DNA of 64,000 bases. Source: Brassica napus. Taxonomy: Eukaryota > Streptophyta > Magnoliopsida > Brassicales > Brassicaceae. A program made the translations under genes and the position numbers. Location: positions 8,349,065-8,413,064 of the forward strand of contig NC_063452.1 in assembly GCF_020379485.1 (NCBI RefSeq), read 5' to 3'. A model generated the notes under the pieces. It was given only the letters and a program-made list of their open reading frames with translations, made no database searches and was not told the origin of the DNA. Positions 15,146-27,165 of the stretch are shown here, in pieces; position 1 is the stretch's first letter; every line of letters starts with the position of its first letter.

Positions 15146-15448
15146 TTCTCATTATTTATTGTACGGAGCAGAAGAGAAGCACAAACAAATGGTTACGGTG
15201 CTACCATGCCATTGAGAGAGAGGGAAGAGAAGACTGAGTCTTAAGAATTGTTGTGGTGCAAGTTTTTGAGGAAGAAAGCGGTGAGAGAATGTTTAGTTTA
15301 AGGTCAAGTCAACTCAAAAGACAAAATAAATGTCTCCATGGCCACTTTTAGGTAGAAATCAATCAATTCCCCCACCAAATTACCCTAACGCGTTTCCTTC
15401 ATTTCAAACTTTATTTACTTTTCACCAATGTCACCATCTGTTTGAATT
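15146..15448. other. intergenic
   Basis: No gene or repeat recognised between the telomere-like element and the Harbinger-like element. Confidence 0.4.
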
Positions 15449-16735
15449 AGAGCATCTTCGACCCACGTTTATATTTGCCTCTATATTCTATAATAAAAAA
15501 AAATCTACTCCAATCCACTTCTATTTCTTCCTCTATAATAGAGATTGCTATTTTTTTTTCTATATTTAAGGGAAAAAATAGCATTCCTCTATAATAGAGA
15601 TGTACTTTTTTATTTACAAAATAGTCTTTTAACTTTTGTGATTATAACAAAAATACATGTTTATGAAGAAATACATTTTTTACATATAAATGTACAAATT
15701 TTTGTTTACATACTAATTTTTAATTTTTATAATTATAAATAAAATAAATAAAAAGATATCTAATTATTTTATATTTACATACTAATTATTTTATTTTAAA
15801 GTCAGATTTTTTATTTAATGAATGATATCTAAAATTTTATATTGATAATTAAAACTATTAATTAAAATTTAATTATTAAAATTTTAACATAATTTTACAT
15901 ATTGATAACATATTAAAATTAAACTTAAATATTGAAACAACTTAATACTTAAATATTAATCAATACAACATGTTGAAACAACTTAATACTCCGGTAAATT
16001 ACTTCCGGATCCACAAAAATTGTTAAAATATTGTCCAAACGACGTGGGTGGAGGAGGAGTTTGCTGATTTTGTTGCTAGTGACTGCGCTTTTGTAAAATA
16101 TGTGTTTTCTTGACTTGGAAATGTTCACGGACATTTGGATCTTCTATGGAATTTACGTCACAAAATAATTTTTTTTTCCTTCATCTGTTTTAAAGCAAAA
16201 TTTTATCTTTCAATCTCCAACTGATGTTTGTCTTTGTTCACTTTACTTTTTTAGGTTCTCTAAGAATTGTTTATTTCCTTCTTCTAGTGTATTGGAAGAG
16301 AAGCTCCACCACCAGAAGTCCAAATACTAGATGATGAAGATAATCGGTTCCAAGAGTTTCTAAGTTGATTCAGAAAAATCAAAGATAAAGAAGCTCATTT
16401 CTCACTTCAGAATGCATTAATTGACCATTTATGAAAAAAATATAGTAATAAGATGTTTAGATAATGTCTATTTTGTTTTATTATTATTTTCTAAGGTCAT
16501 TTGTAATAAAATGTTTAATTTAAATAATATTACAATTTTATGGAAAAAAAATTAAAAGTTATAATAAATGGGTTAATTTGCAACATTTATAAGTTAAATG
16601 TGTTATTTATAAAATAAAAAAAAATCTTTTAAGAATATTCCTTTATAGAGAAAAAAATAGAGAAATACATTGGAGAGAAACCCACCTCTATTATAGAGGA
16701 AAAAATAGAGGAATACATTGGAGATGGTCTAGTTA
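15449..16735 (+). mobile_element. PIF/Harbinger-type remnant
   Basis: The ends are imperfect inverted repeats. The left begins TTAGAGCATCTTCGACC and contains CCTCTATAATAGAG (near 15530). The right ends with CCTCTATTATAGAGG (near 16685) and GGAGATGGTCTAG. Near 16290-16435 a forward frame encodes a degraded stretch (RFQEFLS, a stop, FRKIKDKEAHFSLQNALIDHL) that resembles the C-terminus of plant Harbinger-type transposase proteins. The body is otherwise AT-rich and non-coding. Family assignment rests on the tail motif and the GAGCATCTCC-like termini typical of this group. Confidence 0.55.
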
Positions 16736-17090
16736 CAAGCTCGACCATTTTGCTAAGTTAGAACTCAAAATAGGAAAATGATTGTAAACATCATAAAATA
16801 TATACTAGGCTACTACTATATATATTAGTTCAAAAATCATATAGATTACTGCTATATATTTGGTTTTGGAGTTTTATTGTTATATTCTTTCATGTATTTG
16901 AAGATTGAAAATGATGGTTCAAGCTTGAATTTGTAATTTCTATAATTTTAAATAGTTTTTATGTTTTTCATATTTTTATATTTCTTAATTTGTTTTTTTC
17001 TTAACTTGTTTTTTTCTTAAAATCTTATAAGAATATCACGTATTTATAGAATTGTGATCAAGAATTAATAATCATGTTCATAAAACTTAG
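16736..17090. other. intergenic, AT-rich
   Basis: Nothing recognised. Confidence 0.4.
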
Positions 17091-17693
17091 GTGATGATTG
17101 TTTGTTTGGTTTCTAGATTTTAGATTTTGGTTTTTGGTTTTTAGTTTTTGGTTTTTGGATTTTAGATTTTGGTTTTTGGTTTTTGATTTTGCAGTAGATT
17201 TTAGTTTTTGAAAAACATGAATGGTAATTTTAGATTTTGGTTTTTAGTTTCTGGATTTTGCTTATAAAATAATAAAATAAAAATATTATCAATAGTAAAA
17301 TATTTACTATGGAAATAAAAAAATATAATATCATTACCAAAATATAAATAAGCTTATTTGAAAAAACAGCAAATAACACAAAATTTAATTCTATGTTTAA
17401 ACATAAGTTATATATACTTTATTTTATAATTAAAATAATAATTTTAAATCATATTTTTATTTTTTAACTATCTTTTTAAAACATAAGTAAAATGATAGAT
17501 AAAAAACAACGTAGTCCAAAAGCTAAGAAAATAGAGATTTTGGTTTTTGTGTATAATTAGGTAGTTATTTGAAAAACTAGTTTCCCTAACTTTTAGGGAA
17601 TCACTTTTAACAAAATCTTGATTGGCAATTAAAGTGGTTTTTCAAAAACAAAAGCCAAAAACCATTTTAGAAACTACAAACAATCAACCTCTT
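17091..17693. mobile_element. non-autonomous TIR element, AT-rich
   Basis: The left end (GATTGTTTGTTTGGTTTCTA) is echoed in inverted form at the right end (TAGAAACTACAAACAATCAACC). Just inside lie runs of TTTTGGTTTTTAG units. It has no coding content. Similar TTTTGGTTTTTAG-rich sequence appears at 50045-50145. The target duplication is not clear. Confidence 0.55.
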
Positions 17694-18379
17694 AATTTGA
17701 TCTTTTATAATATGTGCAATATAGTCATGTTGAATATTCAGAATTAATACTATTACAATGTGTGAAGACAACAATGTTGAAAACGGCTATGTATAATAAT
17801 AAATACATAAGAAAGTTAATAAAGAGACATGATTTTTCAAAATATTTTAAGATGATTAAAAAAAATTATAAGAATGTTTGCTCTGAGACCGCCGCTTCGT
17901 GTTTTTCGCTTGCATCTCAGGTGTTTGGTTTTTACCGGCGTCGTGAGAAAAACTCCTTTCGTTTATTTTTTTGTTTGTCTGATGCTTTATTTGTGGTTAG
18001 ATAGTGGGTTAGATTGTTTTTTTGGTCGTTAGGTGTTAGCGGAAGTGATGTTGTGATGGACGCACGTAGGATCGAAAGTGTTGGTTTTCGTTCTGTGTGT
18101 CTGATCTGTGAAAGATCGGATATGTTTCGGGGTTCCCATGCCTCTTTCTTATCTTCTCGTCTTATTCTCTAATGGTACGGTTGTTGAGTTTCTAAATATC
18201 GAAATATCTTTTATCTGAATTATTTCAAATTATTTGAATCACCCAAAAACTTGAAATCTAAATTTTTATCCGAGATATTTAAATTTATCTGAATTATCCT
18301 TGATCAGAAAAAAAACTGAAATTTTTGATATTATTTAAATTATTCAAAATTATCAGAAAAATTAAAACCTAACTAAAAT
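17694..18379. other. intergenic
   Basis: No gene recognised. The segment 17880-18170 is less AT-rich than its surroundings but has no supportable product. Confidence 0.35.
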
Positions 18380-18960
18380 CAAATTGGAACAAAAAATTTA
18401 TCAGATATAAACTGATTTCTAACATTGTTATATTGGCAGAAACATAATCAACAACACTGTAGGCTGAAGTACAAGTATTGAATGACCAAAGGACAGTACC
18501 ACCAATAATGGATACGATATTGTCATCGATTCCAAAAAGATGGTGTTTTACAGATGACTCGTGAAAAGAAGGTGTTAGTTTTTCAGGACAAGGCTGACTC
18601 AATATTTTGGAAGGTTTTGATGAATTGTTGGGGGTGAGGAATGTTAGGGCTAGTCTCACGCTACTTCATGCGGAGATGGAAACGCTACTCTGGACAATGA
18701 AATGCATGAGGAATTTACGTCAATTCAGGTTACGTTTGCAACAGATTGTTCTCAATTGGTGAAGATGATTTCAGAATCAGATGAATGACCAGATTTTGAA
18801 AATTATTTAGAAGATATCAAGATCCTGAAAGAGAACTTCACCCGATCAGAGATTATCTATATACCAAGGATGCAAAATTCAAAGGCGGATAGTAGCAACC
18901 GTCTTTTGCTCTTCACATGGATCCTAGTATATGAATCTGCATTGTTAATGACAAAAAAAA
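18380..18960 (+). mobile_element. LINE remnant: RNase H-like C-terminal part with poly-A tail
   Basis: Forward frames from about 18630 read RASLTLLHAEMETLLWTMK, then after shifts ISESD...FENYLEDIKILKENFT and IIYIPRMQNSKADS. This is the pattern of the RNase H domain at the end of plant LINE polyproteins, as also seen at 42.6-42.9 kb. Several frame changes and stops are present. A short A-run at 18951-18961 fits a retrotransposed tail. Confidence 0.65.
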
Positions 18961-19320
18961 AACATTGTTAAATGATCAAAATCAGAAACAACCAAAATGA
19001 ATCAAATTTTACAAAAAAAAATTGAATGTGCAAAGCCTAATTGAAAACTCAAAAACCCAAAAAACCAAAAAACACGATCTGTGTCCGACCAGGTATCTGA
19101 AAAGCTCACACATGAGAGATTCATACTTAAGCCGAAAATGTAAATAAAGTAAATATTGGGGTCAAATGTTTATATTTAAACTTTTTGGTGCCCCATATAT
19201 AATTTGTTGTTTATTAAGAACCAAGATACGACGTCGTGTTCTCGCAATCACATCGTTAGGTTTTACCTTGTACCTCTCGCTCCTAAACCCTTTCTTCCGT
19301 CGCTTGTCTCCGCCACGACC

Positions 19321-19321
<1 letters not shown>

Positions 19322-19351
<30 letters not shown>
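19322..19351 (+). repeat. GA dinucleotide repeat in the NOC4 5' leader
   Basis: About 15 AG units end 8 bases before the start codon at 19359. Long GA/CT tracts are common in plant core promoters and 5' UTRs and can bind GAGA-binding (BPC) proteins; a role here is inference. Confidence 0.8.
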
Positions 19352-19353
<2 letters not shown>

Positions 19354-19358
19354 CAACA

Positions 19359-22300
19359 ATGGCGTCAATCCTCTCGAAGAAGCAGAAGAAGAAAGAAAAC
19401 TACACCTTGAAAGAGCTCAAGTCACTAGGCTCTGACCTACTCTCATCCCGAGCTCACATCAACAACCTCCCTCTCCTCCTCTCCTTCATCTCGCCGGAGT
19501 CTCCGCCTCAGTTCGTGGTGGAATCCCTCCTCTCCCTCCAGTCCTTCTTCACTCCTCTTCTCCCTCAGCTTCCCTCGTCCTCTTCTTCTTCGCCTGCTTC
19601 TTCAACGAAACGCCCTCGTTCCGATGAAGAAGACGACGACGATTCGGCAAAGACGGAGACGGATGAAGTCGATGGTGACCCTGAAGTCATCTTCAGAGCT
19701 TGGCTGAGATCGAAGTTCGACGAGTTCGTCAAGGTTCTGCTCGATGTTCTCGTCTCTCAACAGTCAGAAGATGCTCTAAGGGTAAACTCTCTTCTTCTAG
19801 TATTGCTGTGAAACGTCGTCGTTTCATGTGTCCTTAACGTTTATTTTTTAGGATATTGTTTTGGGCACGTTAATGGAGTTTGTAAAGCTTCTGAATGCTG
19901 GAAGATTCCACTCTTCAATCTACCATAGGATACTTAATGCTATTGTAAGTTTCCTTTCAAACATAAATGTGAAAAGTCTCTTCTTTTCTCACTTTTAGTA
20001 TTGTTCTTTGTAGATTCATTCTGCGGTTGATGTTGATATGTTCTTGGATATACTTAACTCAAAGTACTTCAAGTACATCGATGTCCGGTATGTTGTTGAT
20101 AACCCACCCTTTGGTTAACATGTCTCCTTTCTTCTGGTTTGCTCATTTGGGAATTGACTCTGAATATGGTTTTATGCTACAGCTATTTTACATACATCAG
20201 CATGGAAAAGTTTGTGAAAACTCTGGAAGCCTCAGCTGTTTCTGGTGCGCTTATTTCTTCTTCCCTTCCTGACAAAACAGTGATGGAAAATAGTGAGACT
20301 GAGAATGAATTGAAAGACAGGTTAGTATCAGTTTCTTCCAGACTGTTTTAATGTAACTTTTTATGCTCTTTTTCTGTTGTTGATGATCTTGGAATAATTT
20401 TTATTTTTGTAGCCTGGAACTCTCTATTCGCAAGATCTATCAAGTTTTATCTCGAACTCCACCACCTCACAAACAAGCTGAAAAGTCTGACCTTGAGATG
20501 TGGAGTGGTTCAGGTGACTATTTCCCCTTTAACTATTTGTTTCAATTAGATTTGCTAATAAGGATTATGGGTATTATCAGATGAAAGTAGTAGTAAGAAA
20601 CCGAAAGGTAAAAAGAAAAAGAGCAAGGATCAAGACAGCAATGTGAGTTTTCATTCATTTGCAAGTTTTGCTAAAACATACTGAATCCTTTTGGCTTCTT
20701 AATATTGTTCTGTCAAAACTGTAGCTACTTTCTCCCACTACAATTGCCAAGAGGATGAAGCTCAAGTTCACTAAAGCATGGATCTCTTTTCTCAGACTGC
20801 CTCTTCCCCTTGACGTTTACAAGGAGGTTAGCTTCTTTACTCTCACAACTAACCTTTTTCTGGAATAAACTTACTAATATGCTATCTTTTGACGATCAGG
20901 TTCTTGCTAGTATTCACCAGACTGTCATTCCCCATCTGTCTAATCCTGCAATGTTATGGTTGGGCTTATATACCAAAGCTTTTGCTGTTCTGTATATTGT
21001 TTCCTTTTGATAATCGCTTATATATATGTTTCATAATACAGCGACTTCCTAACAAAATCATATGATATCGGAGGAGTTGTCAGTGTGATGGCTCTAAGCA
21101 GCCTCTTCATCCTCATGACCGAGCATGGTCTAGAATATCCCAACTTTTACGAAAAGCTCTACGCGTTGCTGGTTCCTTCGGTCTTTGTGGCCAAGCACCG
21201 AGCAAGATTTCTTCAGGTATTGCTGGATTTGAGTTTACTGATTTATAATCCGTTATCCTTCTCTCTAATATCTGAAACGCTTTCTGCAGCTTCTTGACGC
21301 TTGCCTTAGGTCATCACTGCTTCCAGCATATCTGGCAGCTTCATTCGCAAAGAAACTTAGCAGATTGTCACTCTCTGTTCCTCCCTCGGGATCGCTTGTC
21401 ATAACGGCTTTGATCTACAACCTGTTGCGTAGACATCCTACAATCAACCATCTCGTTCATCAGGTATGAAAGTATTGCAAAAAAAAAAGAAAGCATGTTA
21501 CAAGATGGGAAAGTGACTTACTTCTAATATGATTGTCCCTCACGACTAAACAAAAGAACTTATAGAAAGCATGGATTTACAAATGTGGTCGCTCTTGTTG
21601 CAGGAACCCGTTGACAACGCCAGTGAAGCCAATTCAGAGGCTGAGGAAGACAATGAGAGCAGCAGACCAAAGACTAACAAAAAGCTTGGTATGGACTATT
21701 TCAACAACCAGGAAACTGATCTCAAGAAAACTGGTGCCATGAGTAAGTATTTGACACTCCCTGTTTTTTATATGTATTTTTCACCCCTATGTAGAATTTG
21801 TAATGGTGGCACTCTAGCATAACGAGATATATTAGCTTTGATTAAAATGCTATGTTCTCTAGATTCACCTCACAAAATGAAAGTTCTGATTGCGAGGTTG
21901 TGTTTTGCTTCCTGTGAGGCCATTTCCTTAGAGAAGTGACGGTTTTTTTTCATTATTTGTTAACAGGAAGTTCCCTTTGGGAGATTGACACATTGCGCCA
22001 CCATTACTGCCCACCTGTTTCAAGGTATATATTTTACTCAATAAACGATACCATACACACAAAAAAAAAAGTTAAAAGTTTGATGATATCTCTCTTTTCT
22101 TTTCCTGTTTAGGTTTGTTTCATCGCTGGAAACTGATCTGACAATCAGAGCGAAAACCACTGAAATGAAAATAGAAGATTTCAGCTCTGGTTCATATGCC
22201 ACCATCTTCGGGGATGAGGTAATTAGAGCCATCACTTAAAGACTTTTGGTCTCCATGTATAGACAAACTAACTGTGGGGAGATGTTTATAAAAATTGGCA

Positions 22301-22424
22301 GATTCGAAGAAGGGTGAAACAAGTTCCATTAGCCTTCTACAAAGCAGTTCCAACATCTCTGTTTGAGGATTCTGATTTTCCAGGGTGGACATTTACCATT
22401 CCTCAAGAGGAGGGCAAATGCTGA
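19359..22424 (+). CDS. NOC4: Nucleolar complex protein 4 (NOC4), ribosome biogenesis; EMB2762 orthologue
   Basis: Fourteen exons join in frame: 19359-19781, 19852-19944, 20014-20087, 20183-20320, 20413-20513, 20581-20642, 20725-20826, 20900-20958, 21042-21216, 21290-21463, 21604-21742, 21967-22024, 22113-22218 and 22302-22424, giving 608 aa. The N-terminus is basic (SKKQKKKENY). An acidic stretch (SDEEDDDDS) near residue 90 and a Lys-rich segment (KPKGKKKKSK) fit nucleolar targeting. The C-terminal half carries the CBF/Mak21/NOC domain (VLASIHQTVIPHLSNPAML, SYDIGGVVSVMALSSLFIL, LYALLVPSVFVAKHRARFL). Noc4 pairs with Nop14 and is needed for 40S subunit maturation and export. The Arabidopsis gene (At2g17250, recalled) is embryo-essential. 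All introns have GT-AG ends in the model. Confidence 0.94.
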
Positions 22425-23525
22425 TATCAGAAGAGTAGCCCCAGCTCATGAAGTAAAAACACTGCCGGTATTGGAAGTTTTGTGATACACAAGTTTTGTT
22501 GTTCCGATATAGTTTTTGGTTTTTTGATACTGAGTGTGTCGTTAGGCGTTGCATCCACACTATAGCACCACACATTCGCGTTGAAATTATTTATTTTTCA
22601 CCAAAAAAACAGAGAAAAATTCTGTTTGCTCCTTAATAAGGTTGACGCTGTGAAACCTGGATGGTCGATGCTAAACCTATAATAAGAAAAATAAAAATAT
22701 TTGTAAATTAAATTATAAACCTATAATAAGATTATACATTTACTAATCATTCAATGCATAAACTCAACTCCAAAACTACTCGGAAGTTGTAAGACAAAAG
22801 TGGTATCTTTTCTAGTTCGGTCTAGAGGTTTGTGGTTAAACATTGTTTCCCTGGTCAGGTGTGAATGGAAAATGTCGATATTTAGTTCTGAGCTTCACTC
22901 CAATGATCATGATTTTTATTACTCTTGAGTTAGTTGAATTGAATTTCAACAAGTTTTGTTGCTGTTGGTCATTAACCATAAACAGAATTAAGTTCTCATG
23001 GGAGGGCACAAAACATATGTTATCCAAGAAGCATTAATCATGTATGCATGATCCTTGTCCCCCCCTTCCCAAAGTCGCACTCTAATGGTTAAGTAGCTGT
23101 TAAGAAAAGAAAGCTTAAAAGATTCAGAAAAACAAACAAGAAGAAATACTGTAGAGGATCATTTAAGAGCTTTCTCAGTGTCTTTAACCATTCATCATTG
23201 TGTCTCCTGGTGATCATGTCTTGGTCCTCTTGGAGCTTGGTTTCTTCAAATATTGGACAGAGTAGGTTGCCAACAGAGAATCATCTAAAGTCGGCATAAA
23301 AGTGGACAAGTTTTCCGGTCCGGTTCAGTTCGGTTCAGAGAGATTCAAATGGTTAAGCCGTTAATTTCAATGTCAGATACTGTATCTGAATCTGATCTCA
23401 CACTCCACTTTAAAATAATCAGCTAAAAAAAAAAAAACAGAACACATAAGGTTAGGTGGCCACGTTTGTTCATCTCTTATATCTCAGCTTACGTTTGATC
23501 TCACCGACCTACCTGTGTTTCATCA
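22425..23525. other. intergenic: NOC4 3' flank and homoserine kinase promoter
   Basis: No gene recognised. The sequence just before 23526 should hold the homoserine kinase 5' UTR. In Arabidopsis (from memory) a glutamate-receptor-like gene, At2g17260, sits here; I see no trace of it. Confidence 0.45.
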
Positions 23526-24638
23526 ATGGCGACTCTCTGCTTCCAATCTCCCTCCAAACCCATCTCCTACTTCCACCCCAAATCCAAACCCTCTCCGCCC
23601 CTTTCCACCAAAGTCTCCCTCTTTCGATGCAGAGCCTCCGTACAAACCATCGTCGCTGTCGAACCGGAGCCCGTCTTCACCTCCGTCAAGACTTTCGCCC
23701 CCGCCACCGTCGCTAACTTAGGACCCGGCTTCGACTTCCTAGGCTGCGCCGTCGACGGCCTCGGCGACCACGTGACTCTCCGCGTCGACCCCTCCGTCCG
23801 CGCCGGCGAGGTTTTGATCTCCGAGATCACCGGAACCACGACCAAGCTCAGCACGAACCCTCTCCGGAACTGCGCCGGCATCGCCGCCATCGCGACGATG
23901 AAGATGCTGGGGATCAGATCGGTCGGGCTGTCGCTGGATTTGCACAAGGGCCTCCCTTTAGGCAGCGGTTTGGGCTCGAGCGCCGCGAGCGCCGCGGCGG
24001 CGGCGGTGGCGGTTAACGAGATCTTCGGCCGGAAGCTAGGGAAGGGAGAGTTGGTTCTAGCCGGGTTGGAGTCGGAAGCGAAAGTCTCCGGTTATCACGC
24101 CGACAACATCGCGCCGGCGATCATGGGCGGTTTCGTCCTGATTAGGAGCTACGAGCCGCTTGATCTGAAGCCGTTGAGGTTCCCGGAGGATAAAGAGCTT
24201 TTCTTTGTCCTGGTGAGCCCCGAGTTCGAGGCTCCGACCAAGAAGATGAGAGCCGCGTTGCCTACCGAGATTCCCATGGTTCACCACGTCTGGAACAGTA
24301 GCCAGGCGGCGGCTTTGGTCGCGGCGGTGCTGGAAGGGGACGCGGCGATGCTCGGGAAGGCTTTGTCGTCGGATAAAGTCGTGGAGCCGACGAGGGCTCC
24401 GTTGATTCCCGGGATGGAGGCTGTGAAGAAGGCGGCTTTGGAAGCGGGGGCGTTTGGATGTACGATCAGTGGGGCTGGACCGACGGCTGTGGCCGTGGTT
24501 GATGCGGCGGAGAAAGGGGAGGAGATCGGTGAGAGGATGGTGGAGGCGTTTATGAGAGGTGGGAACTTGAAAGCTGTTGCTTGTGTGAAGAAGCTTGATA
24601 AGATTGGTGCTAGGCTTGTCAGTAGCATCTCCAGGTGA
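23526..24638 (+). CDS. HSK: Homoserine kinase, chloroplastic (DMR1 orthologue)
   Basis: Single uninterrupted exon, 370 aa, about the length of Arabidopsis HSK (At2g17265). The enzyme phosphorylates L-homoserine with ATP to O-phosphohomoserine, the branch-point substrate for threonine and methionine synthesis. The first ~50 residues are Ser/Pro-rich with few acidic residues, as in a chloroplast transit peptide. The GHMP-kinase fold follows: FAPATVANLGPGFDFLG (about 57-73) and the ATP-binding GLPLGSGLGSSAAS motif (about 142-155). The C-terminal GHMP motif reads FGCTISGAGPTAVAVVD (about 313-329). The coding region is much richer in GC than its flanks, which opens long antisense frames that are not genes. 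In Arabidopsis, loss-of-function dmr1 alleles give downy mildew resistance through homoserine build-up. Confidence 0.96.
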   Translation: MATLCFQSPSKPISYFHPKSKPSPPLSTKVSLFRCRASVQTIVAVEPEPVFTSVKTFAPATVANLGPGFDFLGCAVDGLGDHVTLRVDPSVRAGEVLISEITGTTTKLSTNPLRNCAGIAAIATMKMLGIRSVGLSLDLHKGLPLGSGLGSSAASAAAAAVAVNEIFGRKLGKGELVLAGLESEAKVSGYHADNIAPAIMGGFVLIRSYEPLDLKPLRFPEDKELFFVLVSPEFEAPTKKMRAALPTEIPMVHHVWNSSQAAALVAAVLEGDAAMLGKALSSDKVVEPTRAPLIPGMEAVKKAALEAGAFGCTISGAGPTAVAVVDAAEKGEEIGERMVEAFMRGGNLKAVACVKKLDKIGARLVSSISR

Positions 24639-25729
24639 TTTGAGACTAATGTTTTTGAAAAATTTCATGGGATTTGGAATAGTTCTTCTTCCTATGTAAG
24701 TTACAGATGATAATAAAGATGCCAACTTTAGACTTTGTATCCCACAAAGATTCATGGGACAATGTTCTCTGACATTGTGGGCTTGATGGGAGTTTTGATT
24801 GGATGTTCAGTGGTGTAGGGGTATGTGATTTCAAATAATACTGTTGTAGCTCTCATGTGTTTCGACTGAATTGATGTATGAGAATAGTTAAGACCTGTTT
24901 GCAAAGCATACCGAGCTTGCCGGGTGTAAGTGACATTGTCACAATCAGGCCTTGTGTTGATAAAAGATCACTCTCCTAATCAAATTCCCTAATCAAGAAG
25001 ATACAAGAGAGAGCTGGAAGACCTGAAGCATGTTAATAAACACTGTTTGCAACTCTGATAATTTGATCAGTGAAGCATAATAAGCACACATCCACTCAAA
25101 GAGGGAATCAGGCAAGATGAAGATAGTATTATGTATTACATGAACACAAGAGCACACAATAAGAAAGAACAGTCAAATGCTTTTACATTTTATGATAAAC
25201 TTCCAAAGTTCTTAAAAATACAAATTTCTATGATTCTGTTATTCAAAAAGTCCCTTTACATTTTTGTTGAACTTTTGTTATACCAAGTTGATGGTGGTAC
25301 CTCACTATTTTTGTATAATCTTCTGTCCTATTGAAGCTATAAAATTTAGAGATGAAAGGTCTTTGCTGGCTAATCTCTTTGTCTCAGACTTACTCTGCTT
25401 GGCCGTCACTTAGCAATCATCTTTGAGTCTTTATCTCTTCAAATGCGTTTGTTCAACCGTTGGATTTGGATTGTAAGGAAAGTGCTAATGAATGATGTTT
25501 TTGCTGTAAACGGAAACTATAATCAACAACTGATTGAGGTAAAACTCAAAAAAAGAAAGTGTATGATTTATCTTTATGATGATACTAGGCACGACCTTGT
25601 CTGAACAGAAGAGAAGATTGATTATTCTTCTTTGATTGCTCAAAAGCTTCACTGTGGAACCATATCCAGGACCAGAACTGCACGAAACAATTATAATTTG
25701 GGTGTACTGTTTTACTTTCGAAAAAGAAA
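24639..25729. other. intergenic, no confident gene
   Basis: The homoserine kinase 3' UTR occupies the first few hundred bases. On the minus strand at about 25682-25584 there is an acceptor-like CGTGCAG followed by a short open frame rich in Trp, Phe and Ser. This could be the last exon of a lost gene but is not assignable. Confidence 0.4.
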
Positions 25730-27165
25730 TCTATATTATAATAGATAAGTTTTTGCTAACTTCTCAGCGCGCCACGTCAGCGTTTTGTGAACTCCACTTT
25801 TAAAAAGTGTAAAAAAATGTCAAGTCCATGGCTCGAACCCGGGTTATTGAGATATAAACACCAACGTTTATACCACTAAGCTAAATGATACTTTGTACAT
25901 TGATGGTCGAACCTAATATATATTTATGAAGGTAGGAAGCTCTTGCCTCTTCGGCTTCTTCTGAGGGTCAGGCCTACGAGTGCGTTATGAGTTTCATTTT
26001 TAAATGAGATTCATCACGTTATATGAAAAAAGATCAAGTTTACAATAATTATAGTTTTCTCATATTGTAAATTGTTGTCGTTTAACATGAGTTTGAGTTC
26101 TTTTCATCACCGTCTCAAACAAGTCTGAGTTACAGAGTTGCGCCATGTGTCTGTTCGTAATCTATTTTTTTACCGGTGAACTCTTCATGTCCACATCTTA
26201 AATTGCTTAATCATAAATGTTCCTGATTTGTAACCCCTATATAACTCCTATATATATGATTCTCATCTTTGATGAACTCAATCTGCATTTCCACAAAACT
26301 CATTGATTCTTCTTAGATTTAACCAACTTCTAAAAAATGTTTCTCTCTGCCTCTCCAATTCGTCAAACCGGCGTCCCGGCGTCCCGGCGTCCGTCACTCA
26401 ACCTTCGAATCTCTCCGTCTTGGTCGTAGTAGTCAGAGCATAGCCTCTGGCTTCCTCGCTTCTGGGATTCCCTGAACTTCAAGAAAGACAAGGAGTTTGT
26501 GGGAATCACGGTTCTCTTCTTTGATGAAAAGGTAAGTTAATCTTCGATCTATAACACTTATTTAACATAATTGTTTTAATTTATTTCCTGATTCTTTGTT
26601 GAATAATATTATTTGCAAATTTTGTGATTCATGGGTTTACTCCGTCGGACGTGCTAATCATTACATGCCATCTTTGAAAGCTGGTTCCATTGTGAAAGTC
26701 GATTGTTTTGAGGTTTCTAGGTGCTCAAGCATGTACAAGATAACTGATCATCCATTCCTCATTCGTTTCATCTCACTAACCATTATTGATGAAGTCATCA
26801 CAGGTGCTCCTGAGATCAATCTTCAGTGAAGATTAGACTGTTCGACAATCTCCAAGTGATTGCGAACACAAACCTAGAACTCCCAGATATATTATCATAT
26901 TGCATATGGGTTTATATTATGTTTTGATATCATAACTGATATTTAAACTCATAGATGTGGTTGGACAAATCCGTTCTGTCCAGGGCTCTGGCCTTACCAA
27001 AGAAACAACTCGAGTCGTTATCCGTCTCCTCATTGATCCGTAAGAAACAATCAACATATAATTTCCTTTATATTACTGTCTATATTGTGCTAACATCAAT
27101 AATCAAAAATATTTCATACCCAAGATTTGTGGTCGTCTATTTATCTCTCTTACTTATCAATCTAA
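25730..27165 (+). mobile_element. Helitron-like element with RPA1-like OB-fold remnant; 3' end not located
   Basis: The start TCTATATTATAATAG, preceded by A, matches the 5' terminus of Brassicaceae Helitrons (TC at an A^T site). Inside, forward frames encode pieces of the replication-protein-A1-like OB-fold protein that such elements carry: KDKEFVGITVLFFDEK near 26480, then HYMPSLKAGSIVKVDCFEV and MYKITDHPFLIRFI (26660-26780), then VGQIRSVQGSGLTKE (26955-27010). Introns and frame changes separate them, so the gene looks degraded. No hairpin plus CTRR terminus was found downstream by eye, so the right limit is only the end of recognisable coding similarity. Confidence 0.6.

Noticed and set aside
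24057..24755. Long minus-strand open frames across the homoserine kinase gene
   Set aside because: The GC-rich codon usage of HSK leaves few stops on the other strand. The predicted proteins are Arg/His-rich with no recognisable domain.
25838..25897. A functional tRNA gene
   Set aside because: Box-like sequences are present but no acceptor stem or anticodon arm can be formed; kept only as a finding about pol III-like boxes.
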